Shown piece after piece: positions 9,296 through 17,996 of a stretch of 64,000 nucleotides of DNA (position 1 is its first letter; every line of letters begins with the position of its first letter). Made by a program: the position numbers and the translations under genes. Location of the stretch: assembly GCF_000828915.1 (NCBI RefSeq), contig NZ_AP014569.1, positions 2,513,501 to 2,577,500 on the forward strand, written 5' to 3'. Below the pieces are notes generated by a model that did no database searches, was not told the origin of the DNA, and saw only the letters and a program-made list of their open reading frames with translations. The DNA is from Serpentinimonas maccroryi. Lineage in GTDB: Bacteria; Pseudomonadota; Gammaproteobacteria; Burkholderiales; Burkholderiaceae_C.

Positions 9296-10690
9296 ATGGC
9301 AGCGCGCCCACCCTTGCCCGCCCGGGCTGTGCCCGAGCCCGCCAGCAGCCTCGAGCGCCTCGGTGCGCTCGAGGGCGTGGACGAATCCGCCTGGCTGGAT
9401 GTGATCCAGAAAATGGAGCAGGTCTATACCCAGTTGATCGACGACGAGGTCAAGCTGGAGCAAAAAAACGCCGAACTGGAGTTGCAGCAGCAGTTCATCG
9501 CCAGCGTGATGGCCTCGATGTCGGACGTGCTGGTGGTGTGCGACCGCAGCGGCCGCATCGAACAGGTCAACCGCGCCTTGTGCGAGCTGGTGGGGCGCAG
9601 CGAAGCCGAGCTGGTGGGCCAGCCGGTGGCGCGCTTGCTGGCCGATGCAGGCAGCCAAGAGCGGGCGCAGCGGGCGATGCAAGGCAGCACCCAGCAGGGG
9701 GTGGAGATCGAGCTCAACCTGCTCGACCGCCATGGGCAGCCGCTATCGGTCGATGCCAGTTGCACCCCGCGCTTCGGCGGTGCGCGGCGCCGTTTGGGCA
9801 CGGTGTGGGTGGGGCGCCCCACGGGCGAGCTCAAGCGCGCCTACCAAGAGTTGCAAGCGGCGCACGCGGCGCTCAAGAGCGCGCAACAACAGCTGTTGCA
9901 TTCCGAAAAAATGGCCTCGCTCGGGCAGCTGGTGGCCGGGGTGGCGCACGAGCTCAACAACCCCATCAGTTTCGTGCTCGGCAACACCCACGCGCTGCAA
10001 AAATACTGCAACCGCTTGCAAAGCTACTTGAGCGCGGTGCACCAGCAGCGGCCCAATGCCGATCTGGCCGACCTAGCCGAGCTGAGTGCGCTGCGCCAGC
10101 GCCTGCGCATCGACCGCTTGCTCGACGACCTGCCCGAACTGATCGCCGGCACGCTCGAGGGCGCGCAGCGCACCGCCGACATCGTGCAGGGGCTCAAGCG
10201 CTTTTCGGCCATGGACCCGCAGGAGCACCAGCCGCTGGAGCTGGCGGCGGTGATCGAGCTGGCGATCGCCTGGGTGCAAAAGGGGCAGGCGGAGCCGGTG
10301 CAGCTGCGCTGGCAGCGCCCGGCCACGGCGCTGCCGGTGCGTGGCAGCGCGGGCCAGTTGCAGCAGGTGCTGATGAACCTGCTGCAAAACGCCTGCTACG
10401 CCGTGGCCACCCAGCCCCCCGAGCGCCGCTGGGTAGAGATCCGCGCGACCGCCGACGCCAGCTGGGTGCGGGTGTGCGTGCTCGACGCCGGGGCGGGCAT
10501 TGCGCCCGAGCACCTGCCGCGCATTTTCGACCCTTTTTACACCACCAAACCGGTTGGGCAGGGCACGGGCTTGGGGCTGTCGATCAGTTACGGCATCGTG
10601 GAGGAACACGGCGGCCAGCTGCGCGCGCGCAACAGCGCCCACGCCGGGGCCGAGTTCGAGCTCAGCCTGCCACGGGCTTGCGCACCTTGA
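9296..10690 (+). CDS. hoxJ: HoxJ, H2-sensing histidine protein kinase
   Basis: The protein has an N-terminal coiled region (about 40-65), a PAS domain (about 66-175, FIASVMASMSDVLVVCD), then a second helical linker. The kinase core contains the H box with His218 in GVAHELNNP, the N box NLLQNACYAV and the G box GQGTGLGLSISYG. There are no membrane segments, as expected for a kinase that docks on the soluble HoxBC sensor. In Cupriavidus, H2 stops HoxJ phosphorylating HoxA, which switches hydrogenase genes on. The glycine-rich ATP-binding box reads intact here, whereas strain H16 HoxJ is known to carry a disabling substitution. Its 3' end overlaps the convergent DUF721 gene by 29 bases. Confidence 0.9.
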   Translation: MAARPPLPARAVPEPASSLERLGALEGVDESAWLDVIQKMEQVYTQLIDDEVKLEQKNAELELQQQFIASVMASMSDVLVVCDRSGRIEQVNRALCELVGRSEAELVGQPVARLLADAGSQERAQRAMQGSTQQGVEIELNLLDRHGQPLSVDASCTPRFGGARRRLGTVWVGRPTGELKRAYQELQAAHAALKSAQQQLLHSEKMASLGQLVAGVAHELNNPISFVLGNTHALQKYCNRLQSYLSAVHQQRPNADLADLAELSALRQRLRIDRLLDDLPELIAGTLEGAQRTADIVQGLKRFSAMDPQEHQPLELAAVIELAIAWVQKGQAEPVQLRWQRPATALPVRGSAGQLQQVLMNLLQNACYAVATQPPERRWVEIRATADASWVRVCVLDAGAGIAPEHLPRIFDPFYTTKPVGQGTGLGLSISYGIVEEHGGQLRARNSAHAGAEFELSLPRACAP

Positions 10691-10955
10691 AGCGCAGCGC
10701 GCTCACCGGCTGCCCGCTGGCCTGCAAGGCCTGCAGCAAGGCCGGGGCGAGCTGACGCAGCTTGCTGCCCACGGCGGGGTTGTGGACCAGCAGGCACCAG
10801 ACGCCGTCGTCGAGCGGGCCGGCGCTCACCTGATCGCGCAGCGGCGGCGGCAGCAGCGGCAGCACCAAGCGCAGCAGCTGCTGCGACTGCGCCACGCGCT
10901 GCGTGATGGCCGACAACACGCTGGAGGCGCGCACGGCTTGTTCGAGCGGAATCAT
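10662..10955 (-). CDS. DUF721/DciA-like small protein
   Basis: This 97-residue protein resembles the DUF721 (DciA-like) domain, a KH-like fold: LLRLVLPLLPPPLRDQV, then WCLLVHNPAVGSKLRQLAPALLQAL and LRFKVRKP. DciA is the ancestral replicative-helicase loader in many bacteria, but short Burkholderiales homologues of this type are uncharacterised. The start at 10955 is the only ATG giving the full domain; its ribosome site is weak. The last 29 bases overlap the end of hoxJ on the other strand. Confidence 0.6.
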   Translation of the reverse strand: MIPLEQAVRASSVLSAITQRVAQSQQLLRLVLPLLPPPLRDQVSAGPLDDGVWCLLVHNPAVGSKLRQLAPALLQALQASGQPVSALRFKVRKPVAG

Positions 10956-11029
10956 GGGGCCTGAGTATCGCTGTTTTATCGCTGTTTTGGAGCCTCAAGG
11001 CGGGCACGACCGATTGCCTCGCCAGCCGC

Positions 11030-11857
11030 TCAGTCCAGCCAGCGCCCTAGGTAGGCCGCCAGCAGCTCTTGCACCGCGCTGGCCTTGATCACCAGCCCGA
11101 GGTCGATCATCTCGCTGCCCAACACCGTGCCGCCGACGCTGGCCGGTACCGGCACCGGCACCAGGCGGCTGGCTTCTTCGCGAAAAAACACCGCCGCCAC
11201 CACGCCGGCAAACCAAGGCGCACTCTGGCTGGTGTCGTCGGGCGCGCCGTCGCTGCGGCGGCGGCGCACGAACACCGGCGAGCCGCTGGAGCCCGGATAG
11301 ACGGCGGCGTCGATCAGAAACTCGGCCCGGCCCTCGAAGTCCAGCGCCAGCGCCGTGGCGGTGCTGCCGCGGCGCAGAATCGGCAGCGCGTTGACCTGAT
11401 CCCAGACGCCGCTCGGGTAGCCGACAAACAGCACGTCTTCGAGCGCGTCGAAGGCGGCGCTGTCCGCCGCGTTGGGCATGGTGCGGCTGTCGATGGGCTG
11501 CACGTACAGCTCCACGCCTTGGGCCTGCGCGGCCTCGAGCAAGGGCCGCAGCGGCACCAGCGCCAGATCGACCTCGGGCTGCGGGTGGCAAAACCAGGCC
11601 TGCGGGAAGTCTTCGATGTCGATCTGGAAGCGCTGCCCGATCAGCGGCTGGCCATTGTGGGCGCGCGTGAACACCAGCGCGCCGCGCTGCACGCCCTCGA
11701 CCAGGTGCCGGTTGGTGACCACGAAGCGGCTGCGGCCGCGCGTGTGTTGGTGCTCGATCACGAAGGCGGTGCCCGAACCCAAGCTGCCGTCGGCGAGCAC
11801 GGTATCGACGCGCACGGTGTGGAACAGCAGGCGTTTGGCGGCGGTATCGACGTGCAT
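11030..11857 (-). CDS. Cytosolic trypsin-like serine protease at the end of the carboxysome operon
   Basis: The protein is 275 residues. A chymotrypsin-fold triad can be read: His51 in VTNRHLV, Asp97 in EVDLALVPL, and Ser191 in YPGSSGSPVF (G-x-S-G-x-P). There is no signal peptide, no membrane segment and no PDZ domain, unlike DegP/DegS, so it should act in the cytosol. It starts 4 bases after the csoS1D stop, preceded by GAGG, and is therefore probably translated from the carboxysome message. No standard alpha-carboxysome role is known to me for such a protease. Processing or turnover of CsoS2, a shell protein or RuBisCO is speculation. A catalytically active peptidase is likely; its target is unknown. 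Confidence 0.78.
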   Translation of the reverse strand: MHVDTAAKRLLFHTVRVDTVLADGSLGSGTAFVIEHQHTRGRSRFVVTNRHLVEGVQRGALVFTRAHNGQPLIGQRFQIDIEDFPQAWFCHPQPEVDLALVPLRPLLEAAQAQGVELYVQPIDSRTMPNAADSAAFDALEDVLFVGYPSGVWDQVNALPILRRGSTATALALDFEGRAEFLIDAAVYPGSSGSPVFVRRRRSDGAPDDTSQSAPWFAGVVAAVFFREEASRLVPVPVPASVGGTVLGSEMIDLGLVIKASAVQELLAAYLGRWLD

Positions 11858-11861
11858 GGTT

Positions 11862-12518
11862 TTAGTCCTCGCCTAGGGGGGCGGCGTTTAGGTTGATGGT
11901 GGCGATGGCGCGCTCGGCCGCCTCCAGCGCCTGCTCCGCTTCGGCTTCGCTGCCCATCATCGTCAGGCGGCCAAAGGAGCCGAAGGGGCGCACGTCGATC
12001 AGGGTGACGTTGGCGGCTTTTTCGGCCTGGTTGGCGGCATAGACCACGTAGCCCGCCGGCTCGACCTCGAAGATGAACATGCTCTTGCCCGGCAGCAGCA
12101 TCGAGCCTTTGCGGAACTGGCGGTTGATCAGGGTGGCGTGGTCGGGCGTGAGGGCGCAGATGACTTCGCTCCAGGCGATGCGGCACGGCAGGCGCTCGGA
12201 TTCCGCTGCGCCCAGCTGCTGCAGGATCAGCTGCCCGGCCTGCGCCACCTCGCTCTGGTTGCGGTAGTGGATTTCCATCGAGCCAAAGGCGCGCTCCACC
12301 ACCTGCTCGCCCATGTGCACGTTGCTGCTCTTGAGCGCGATGTCGGACAGGCGGTGCACCGCCATCCCCGGCGCCACCTCGACCCACAGGCAGGCGTCGC
12401 CCGGCACCGGCAAAAAGCCCTGCGACGAGGTGGCGAGGTACGAGGCCAGCTGCGGCTGCAGCGAGTCGATCAGGACGTAGGTGCGCAGCGACACCGGCGC
12501 GCCGCCGGCGGTCTTCAT
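11862..12518 (-). CDS. csoS1D: CsoS1D, tandem-BMC shell protein (BMC-T)
   Basis: This 218-residue protein has two degenerate bacterial-microcompartment domains in tandem. The first runs from [20 protein letters not shown] through [18 protein letters not shown]; the second is in the half containing [20 protein letters not shown] and [10 protein letters not shown]. CsoS1D forms pseudohexameric trimers, which can stack with a gated central pore, and is a minor shell component thought to admit larger metabolites such as RuBP. Its ATG overlaps the cbbO stop (ATGA), so it is part of the superoperon. The N-terminal extension of some homologues is short here. Confidence 0.88.
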   Translation of the reverse strand: MKTAGGAPVSLRTYVLIDSLQPQLASYLATSSQGFLPVPGDACLWVEVAPGMAVHRLSDIALKSSNVHMGEQVVERAFGSMEIHYRNQSEVAQAGQLILQQLGAAESERLPCRIAWSEVICALTPDHATLINRQFRKGSMLLPGKSMFIFEVEPAGYVVYAANQAEKAANVTLIDVRPFGSFGRLTMMGSEAEAEQALEAAERAIATINLNAAPLGED

Positions 12519-14887
12519 CGGGTCAGGCCCAGGTAGAGCTGCGGCAGGCGTTCGGGCAGGCGCTCGACGCGGTCGATGACGCTGTAGTGGCCGCTGCCAA
12601 AGATGCGCTCGACGTAGCCGTCGGCACGCGGATCGAGCGACAGGCCGTAGCACATGGTGCCGTCGCGCTGCAACTCCTGCACCGCGCGCTGGGCGTCGAG
12701 GCGCAGGTACTGCGGGTCGGTGACGTCGCGGTCGGCGGGCGCGCCGTCGGTGATCACCAGCACCAGCCGTTTGCGCTGCGGCTGGCGCCGCAGTTGCGCG
12801 CCGGCGTGGCGCAGCGCCGCGCCCATGCGGGTCGAGTAGCGCGCCTGCATCGCCGCCAGCCGCGCCTGCGCCAGTTCGGCAAAGGGCTCGTCGAAGCCTT
12901 TGAAGCGGTGGTAGTGCACGTCGTGGCGGCCGTCGGAGCAAAAGCCGTGCAGGGCAAAGGGGTCGCCGATGCGGCGCAGCGTCTCGGCCAGCAAGATGGT
13001 GGCGGCGCGCGTGAGCTCGAGCACGGTCTGCTCTTGGCCGCGCACCTTTTCGTTGGCCGATTCCGACAGGTCGAGCAACACCAGCAAGGCCAGATCGCGC
13101 TCGTGGCGCTGGCGCCGCTGCATGATGCGCGGGTCGGGCTGGCGCCCCAGGCGCCAGTCGAGCAGCGCTTGCAGCGCCGGGTCGAGGTCGATGTCGTCGC
13201 CGTCTTCGATGCGCCGGATGCGCTGCAGGCCCTGCGGCGCCAGCGCCTCGATCAGGTATTTGAGGCGCGCGATCACCGGCTTGTTCTGTTCCAACACGGC
13301 TTGCACCGGCGCAGGGTCGGCGAGTTCGACGTGGCGCTCCTGCACCGTCACCCAGTCGGGCCGGTGCAGCTGGATTTGGTAGTCCCACTCGGGGTAGTGC
13401 ACCGGGTCGGCCAGCGGCGCGCGGCCCAGCAGCGAGTTGATGGTCACGCCTTCTTGGTCCAGCCAGTATTCGGTCGGCAGGGTCCAGATTTCTTGCGCGT
13501 CGTCGCCGGCGTATTCGACGTCGACTTCGTTGACCATCTCCATGATGTTGACTTTGCGCCGCACCTGCTGGCGGCTGTCCCAGTCCGCTTGCAGCGCCTG
13601 CGCCTCGTCGTAGCGCGCCGCTTGCCAGAGGTAGCGGTTGTCGTCGCGGTAGGGGGCGCGCAGGGCGTCGTGGCGGGCTGAAAACGGCGCCCAGCCGTGT
13701 TGCAGGCGCCAGTGCTCGAGGCTCGCAGCCAGCTCGAGGCCGGTGCTCAGGCTGCGCTGGGCGTCGTCGCGATCGGGCCAGGCGGCCCAAGCCGCCAGAC
13801 CCTGCTGCACCCAAGGATGGGGGTCGGGGCGGGCGGGCTCGAGCCACGCGCGCACCAAGCGGTGCAGCAGGTCGCCGCAGTGGGCGGGTTCGGCCACCGG
13901 CGGCGGCTGCAGGCGCAACCAGAGCGCAGCCAGCCCGGGGAAGCGCGCGATCGCCAAGGCCTCGACGCGCGCGTCTTCGACCGCTTCGACCAAGGCGCGC
14001 TGCAGGGGCGACAGGCCGCTGTCGTCGAGCGCCGTCTGGCCAAACACGAGGTGCGCGGCGCAGTGGGCGGCGGCGGCGCGGTAGAGCTCGAGCGCGCTCA
14101 CCGGGGCGGCCTCGGTGCTGCCGTCGCTGCTCGGGTTGGCGGGCACGTCGTCGTAGGCGTCGGCGAGGTGGATCACCATCTGGTCGATGAACGGGCGCAA
14201 GCCTTGGCGCTGCTCGTAGTCGCCGGCGGTCGGGCGCAGCACGAAGTCGCGGCCCCAGAGCGCACGCAAATACATATTCAAGCGGCGCTGCACATCGACC
14301 AGCAGCGTGCCCTTGCGCTCTTGCTGCAACACCGCCAGCGCGTCCGGGCTGGCGAGGCCAAAGTAGCGCTGCTGGCCTTCAAAATCGCTGCGGTAGGCGT
14401 TGGCGCCCCACATCACCCAGCGCCGCAGCCCACCCAAGGTGAGCTGGCCCAGCAGGCGGTCGAGCTGCTCGAGCATCGGGCGCAGACCGCGCGGGGCTTG
14501 CGCCAGCACCAGTTCGAGCACGCTCAGGTACTGACGCCACAGGCTGGCGTCGCCCAAACGCTCGGCCACCGTGCCGGAGGTGCCGGCGATCAAGGCCAGC
14601 ACCTGGCCCGAGGTGCGCGAAGCCATGCCGAGCAGGAACTGCACCAGCCCCGGTAGCTCTTCCTCGCCCACGGCGCGCGCCAGGTGCGGCATCTGCTGCA
14701 GGTAGGTGAGCACCAAGTCTTCGCCGCGCCCGAGTTGGTGCAGCGCCCGCGCGCCCTTGAGGTAGTTGTCGAGCCCGCGCGGCGACATGGCGCGCGCAGC
14801 CTCCTGCCACGCTGCGGGCAGCAGCTCCTGCGCCCGGGGGGGCAGTTCGGCGAGCAGCTCGTGCTGGTCGTGCAGGTGGATGCTCAT
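12515..14887 (-). CDS. cbbO: CbbO, von Willebrand A-domain partner of the CbbQ RuBisCO activase
   Basis: The protein has 790 residues: a long alpha-helical N-terminal part and a C-terminal VWA domain with the metal-ion-dependent adhesion site DLSES at 606-610 and a later VITDGAPAD segment. CbbO docks on RuBisCO and on the CbbQ hexamer, and the complex removes inhibitory sugar phosphates from RuBisCO active sites (known from acidithiobacilli and Halothiobacillus). It lies 49 bases downstream of cbbQ, and its stop overlaps the csoS1D start. Confidence 0.92.
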   Translation of the reverse strand: MSIHLHDQHELLAELPPRAQELLPAAWQEAARAMSPRGLDNYLKGARALHQLGRGEDLVLTYLQQMPHLARAVGEEELPGLVQFLLGMASRTSGQVLALIAGTSGTVAERLGDASLWRQYLSVLELVLAQAPRGLRPMLEQLDRLLGQLTLGGLRRWVMWGANAYRSDFEGQQRYFGLASPDALAVLQQERKGTLLVDVQRRLNMYLRALWGRDFVLRPTAGDYEQRQGLRPFIDQMVIHLADAYDDVPANPSSDGSTEAAPVSALELYRAAAAHCAAHLVFGQTALDDSGLSPLQRALVEAVEDARVEALAIARFPGLAALWLRLQPPPVAEPAHCGDLLHRLVRAWLEPARPDPHPWVQQGLAAWAAWPDRDDAQRSLSTGLELAASLEHWRLQHGWAPFSARHDALRAPYRDDNRYLWQAARYDEAQALQADWDSRQQVRRKVNIMEMVNEVDVEYAGDDAQEIWTLPTEYWLDQEGVTINSLLGRAPLADPVHYPEWDYQIQLHRPDWVTVQERHVELADPAPVQAVLEQNKPVIARLKYLIEALAPQGLQRIRRIEDGDDIDLDPALQALLDWRLGRQPDPRIMQRRQRHERDLALLVLLDLSESANEKVRGQEQTVLELTRAATILLAETLRRIGDPFALHGFCSDGRHDVHYHRFKGFDEPFAELAQARLAAMQARYSTRMGAALRHAGAQLRRQPQRKRLVLVITDGAPADRDVTDPQYLRLDAQRAVQELQRDGTMCYGLSLDPRADGYVERIFGSGHYSVIDRVERLPERLPQLYLGLTR

Positions 14888-14936
14888 GGCGCTTGGGGGC
14901 CGTTTTTAGGCTGAGGGGGTGCGGTCGTGCTGCGTG

Positions 14937-15932
14937 TTAAAAGTAGGTGCCCACGGCGGCGTCGAGCACGTCGCGCATGTCGGCGTCGTCGGTGATCGGG
15001 CGCACCAGCGCCATGCGGCAGGCCGCCGCAGGCGCCACGCCGCGCGCGATCAGGGTGCCGGCGTAGATCAGCATCCGGGTCGAAAGCCCCTCGTCGAGGC
15101 CGTGGCCCTTGAGGTTGCGTGCGCGCTCGCCGATGTGCACCAGCCGCCCCGCGGTTTCGGCATCGACGCCGGACTCGTGGGCCACGATCTCGACTTCGAG
15201 CGCGTGCTCGGGGTAGCCAAAATCGAGCGCCGCAAAGCGCTGTTTGGTGGACTGTTTGAGGTCCTTCATGAGCGACTGGTAGCCCGGGTTGTACGAGATC
15301 ACCAGCACAAAGTCGGGGTGGGCGTGCAGCAGCTCGCCTTTTTTCTCCAGCGGCAGCAGGCGCCGGGCGTCGGTCAGCGGGTGGATCACGACCGTGGTGT
15401 CTTGGCGCGCCTCGACCACTTCGTCGAGGTAGCAAATCGCGCCGTGGCGCGCCGCCAGCGTCAGCGGCCCGTCTTGCCAGCGTGTGCCCTGGGCGTCGAG
15501 CAAAAAGCGCCCGATCAGGTCCGATGCCGTCATGTCTTCGTGGCAGGCCACGGTGACCAGCGGCCGATTCAGGCGCCAAGCCATGTGTTCGATGAAGCGC
15601 GTCTTACCGCAGCCGGTTGGGCCTTTGACCATGACCGGCATCCGGGCGCCGTAGGCGGCCTCGAACAGCTCGACCTCGTCGGCGACGGGGCGGTAAAAGG
15701 GCTCGTGTGTGGTGCGGTAGGCGCTCAGGGGGTCGCTGCTGCTGCCAGCGCTGGGCGGGGTGTCAAGGCTTGGGCGCATGGCGGCGTGGCTGCTGTGGGC
15801 GGCGCCGGCTGGGGTGCGGCCTGTGGGCGCAGCGGAGTATGTAGGCGCTTGCGCCGGGTGCATGCCGGCGAGGTCGAGGTGGCGCGCCGGGTAGCTGCGT
15901 TCTGGGTAGTTGCGCGTGGGGGTGCTGATCAT
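14937..15932 (-). CDS. cbbQ: CbbQ, MoxR-type AAA+ RuBisCO activase, with N-terminal extension
   Basis: The ATPase core has Walker A GPTGCGKT at 104-111 and Walker B ICYLDEV at about 166-172. It shows the CbbQ-typical [12 protein letters not shown] and [20 protein letters not shown] segments and ends in [25 protein letters not shown] sequence. It powers RuBisCO reactivation with CbbO. CbbQ is usually about 265-270 residues and starts close to the EPFY motif. Here EPFY is at about 77-80, so 65-70 Pro/Ser/Ala/His-rich residues precede the domain. An internal Met at 52 is possible, but neither start has a clear ribosome site. Confidence 0.93.
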   Translation of the reverse strand: MISTPTRNYPERSYPARHLDLAGMHPAQAPTYSAAPTGRTPAGAAHSSHAAMRPSLDTPPSAGSSSDPLSAYRTTHEPFYRPVADEVELFEAAYGARMPVMVKGPTGCGKTRFIEHMAWRLNRPLVTVACHEDMTASDLIGRFLLDAQGTRWQDGPLTLAARHGAICYLDEVVEARQDTTVVIHPLTDARRLLPLEKKGELLHAHPDFVLVISYNPGYQSLMKDLKQSTKQRFAALDFGYPEHALEVEIVAHESGVDAETAGRLVHIGERARNLKGHGLDEGLSTRMLIYAGTLIARGVAPAAACRMALVRPITDDADMRDVLDAAVGTYF

Positions 15933-15952
15933 GGTCGTGCTCGGGTTAAAGC

Positions 15953-16219
15953 CTAGTCGGGCCAGACGCGCTGCGGGAACAGCTCGCCGGCGCTGCTGCG
16001 TGGGGTTGAGGCGCTGGCGCTGGCGTCGGGCTGTGGCTGGACGGGTGCTGGTGCGCGCGGTTTGGGCGCTGCACGCGGCGCGCGCGCCGGCCGTGTGTCG
16101 GCAGACGCATCGGCCTTGGGAGCCAGCGTGGGCGGCGCCTTGCTGGCCGATTCGGCCCCAAGCTCAGGCTGAGCGCTGCGGCGCACGCTGGCGGCGAGTT
16201 GGGTTTTGAGTGCGGTCAT
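15953..16219 (-). CDS. mcdB: McdB-like carboxysome positioning adaptor
   Basis: This 88-residue, low-complexity, Ala/Pro/Ser-rich and positively charged protein overlaps the mcdA stop by four bases. It has no folded domain and ends FPQRVWPD, with the single tryptophan (W86) near the C terminus. Alpha-carboxysome McdB proteins are small, disordered, encoded next to mcdA and carry a conserved C-terminal tryptophan motif. They load on the shell and stimulate McdA ATPase so that carboxysomes are spread over the nucleoid. The call rests on position and the C-terminal motif because sequence similarity is intrinsically low. Confidence 0.8.
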   Translation of the reverse strand: MTALKTQLAASVRRSAQPELGAESASKAPPTLAPKADASADTRPARAPRAAPKPRAPAPVQPQPDASASASTPRSSAGELFPQRVWPD

Positions 16220-16857
16220 TTCAGTATCTCCTCGAGTACGGCTTCGATTTCGGCCCGGGCCGCGGCCGCTTGGCGCCCCAGCGTGTGCACGGTTTGCCCC
16301 TGCAGCGCGGCGCTGCGGTAGATCGCGCGCCGCCGCACCACCGATTGCAGCAGCTCGAGCCCAAACTCGGCCACCGCCTCGTTCATGGCCTGCGACCAGG
16401 CGCGATCGGGCTCGGCTTGGTTGAGCACAAAGGCGGCGCGCCAGGCGCTGCGGCCGGCCCCGGCTTGCTCGAGCAAACGCACCAAATGCCAGCTGGCCCA
16501 CAGGTCGAGCGCCGAGGGCAGCACCGGCACCAGCACCCGATCGACCCGGCCCAGCAAGGCCTGCAAGCCGTCTTGCTGCAGCGCCGGCGGGCAGTCCCAG
16601 ACCACGTAGTGCGGGCTCGGCTGCGATTCGTCGGCCAGCATCTGGGCCGCCTCGGCGCCATACACCGCCATCGGCAAACCCGCCGCACCGCTCTGCGCCG
16701 CCCATTGCAAGGCCGAACCCTGCGGGTCGAGGTCCACCAGCACCGTGGGGCCGCGTCGTGCCAACGCCGCAGCCAGGTTCACGGCCAGCGTGGTCTTGCC
16801 GGTGCCGCCCTTGTGGTTGATCAGGGCGAGCTGAAACGGTGCGGCGCGGCGGCTCAT
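16216..16857 (-). CDS. mcdA: McdA, ParA-type ATPase for carboxysome positioning
   Basis: The protein has the deviant Walker A motif KGGTGKTT at 16-23, [14 protein letters not shown] (Walker A') and VVWDCPPAL (Walker B), which is the ParA/MinD signature. At 213 residues it is the short form without an N-terminal DNA-binding helix-turn-helix, so it is not a plasmid partition ParA. Between the assembly-factor gene and the small disordered partner gene it fits McdA, which forms ATP-dependent gradients on the nucleoid to distribute carboxysomes. Confidence 0.88.
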   Translation of the reverse strand: MSRRAAPFQLALINHKGGTGKTTLAVNLAAALARRGPTVLVDLDPQGSALQWAAQSGAAGLPMAVYGAEAAQMLADESQPSPHYVVWDCPPALQQDGLQALLGRVDRVLVPVLPSALDLWASWHLVRLLEQAGAGRSAWRAAFVLNQAEPDRAWSQAMNEAVAEFGLELLQSVVRRRAIYRSAALQGQTVHTLGRQAAAARAEIEAVLEEILK

Positions 16858-16864
16858 GGCGCTG

Positions 16865-17182
16865 TCAGGCCGTGGCCAACCGCCCCAGTTCAGCCGCCAG
16901 CGCGTACTCGGCCGGGCTCAAGGCCGCGCCCGTGGCGCTGAGCGTGACGTTGACGTAGGTGCGGCCAAAGTTGATGTTTTGTGCCGTCACGCCGCTGGAC
17001 TCTTGCAGTTCGGCGAGCCGATCCAGAAAAGTCCGCGTTTGGGCATAACTGGCGAACTCGAAGCGCCGAAACAGGCTCGGCGGGCGTTCGCTAAAGCTCC
17101 AGCCCGGCGCGGCAGCCGCCAACGCCGTGGCCTCGCTGGCCGTGGCCGGGTTGCCGCTGGGCGTTGGGTTGAGCGCTTGCAT
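16865..17182 (-). CDS. Alpha-carboxysome RuBisCO assembly factor (acRAF), pterin dehydratase-like fold
   Basis: The 105-residue protein has the pterin-4a-carbinolamine dehydratase fold pattern ([26 protein letters not shown] ... then YVNVTL). The catalytic histidine motif of true dehydratases (HNP-like) is replaced by [13 protein letters not shown], so it should be enzymatically inactive. Homologues encoded in cso operons act as chaperones that aid RuBisCO assembly. It sits 7 bases before mcdA and 19 bases after the csoS1 gene at 17202. Confidence 0.83.
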   Translation of the reverse strand: MQALNPTPSGNPATASEATALAAAAPGWSFSERPPSLFRRFEFASYAQTRTFLDRLAELQESSGVTAQNINFGRTYVNVTLSATGAALSPAEYALAAELGRLATA

Positions 17183-17201
17183 GCGATGGCCTTTCAGCCG
17201 C

Positions 17202-17540
17202 TCAGCTGCGGGTCGAGGTGATTTCGAGGTCGCGGCCACCGCCGTCGGCGTCGGGGCGCTCGGGCAAAATGCCTTCGACTTCGTTGTGCACGCGCGCGAT
17301 GATGTGCGCGGCCACCAGCCCGTCGCCCACGCGTTCGCAGGCGTCGGCGCCGGCACGCACCGCTGCGTTGACGGCGCCGGTCTCGCCGCGCACCAGCACC
17401 GTGACGTAGCCGCCACCGACGAACTGGCGCCCGATCAGGCGCACTTCGGCGGCTTTGGTCATGGCGTCGGCGGCCTCGATGGCCGGCACCAGGCCGCGTG
17501 TTTCAATCATCCCGAGGGCGATTCCTGTGCTCGTAGCCAT
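17202..17540 (-). CDS. csoS1B: CsoS1, BMC-H shell hexamer, C-terminally extended form
   Basis: This 112-residue BMC-domain protein (GIALGMIETRGLVPAIEAAD ...) forms the hexagonal tiles of the carboxysome shell facets. The pore loop is the RQFVGGGYVTV segment. Compared with its neighbour at 17577 it differs mainly at both ends; the extra C-terminal stretch (PERPDADGGGRDLEITSTRS) corresponds to the extension of CsoS1B in Halothiobacillus. It shares a 218-base perfect repeat with the other copy. Confidence 0.93.
   Translation of the reverse strand: MATSTGIALGMIETRGLVPAIEAADAMTKAAEVRLIGRQFVGGGYVTVLVRGETGAVNAAVRAGADACERVGDGLVAAHIIARVHNEVEGILPERPDADGGGRDLEITSTRS
17281..17498. repeat. Direct repeat copy 1 (inside csoS1B)
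   Basis: These 218 bases are identical, including all synonymous positions, to 17614-17831 in the neighbouring csoS1 gene; only scattered changes lie just outside. The perfect match points to recent duplication or ongoing gene conversion. Confidence 0.95.
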
Positions 17541-17576
17541 CGTGTTGCCTCTTTGTCTTTAAAAAGTTGAGTGGAT

Positions 17577-17873
17577 TCAAGCGCTCGGGGCCACGGGCAG
17601 AATGCCTTCGACCTCGTTGTGCACGCGCGCGATGATGTGCGCGGCCACCAGCCCGTCGCCCACGCGTTCGCAGGCGTCGGCGCCGGCACGCACCGCTGCG
17701 TTGACGGCGCCGGTCTCGCCGCGCACCAGCACCGTGACGTAGCCGCCACCGACGAACTGGCGCCCGATCAGGCGCACTTCGGCGGCTTTGGTCATGGCGT
17801 CGGCGGCCTCGATGGCCGGCACCAGGCCGCGGGTTTCGATCATGCCCAGGGCAATACCTGTGGTTGCTGCCAT
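17577..17873 (-). CDS. csoS1A: CsoS1, BMC-H shell hexamer, short form
   Basis: This is a 98-residue BMC-H protein with the canonical length and pore loop (VGGGYVT). It is identical to the copy at 17202 over most of the domain and would be the main facet protein. GGAGAAATG supplies a good ribosome site at 17873. Upstream lies a 123-base spacer back to csoS4B that contains two T-tracts on the transcribed strand and no gene. Naming as csoS1A rather than csoS1C is arbitrary; many species have three copies, and this locus has two. Confidence 0.94.
   Translation of the reverse strand: MAATTGIALGMIETRGLVPAIEAADAMTKAAEVRLIGRQFVGGGYVTVLVRGETGAVNAAVRAGADACERVGDGLVAAHIIARVHNEVEGILPVAPSA
17614..17831. 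repeat. Direct repeat copy 2 (inside csoS1A)
   Basis: This is the partner of the 218-base repeat at 17281-17498, at an offset of exactly 333 bases and in the same orientation. Recombination between the copies would delete one csoS1 gene and leave a single hybrid gene. Confidence 0.95.
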
Positions 17874-17996
17874 TTCATTTCTCCTTCAGTTCAAAAAAAA
17901 CACCAAAAAACACCTAAACCCCACGAGCCGTTGGTCAAAGCAAACGACTCACCCATGCCCACACGAGCTGGCCAGCGGCCGGCCCACTCAGCATTC

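Noticed and set aside
11030..11857. Assigning the carboxysome-linked protease to DegP/HtrA
   Set aside because: No signal peptide, no membrane anchor and no PDZ domain; the fold is trypsin-like but the subfamily is not DegP.
16216..16857. Plasmid or chromosome partition ParA
   Set aside because: No parB or parS nearby; the overlap with an McdB-like gene inside the carboxysome operon makes McdA the better call.
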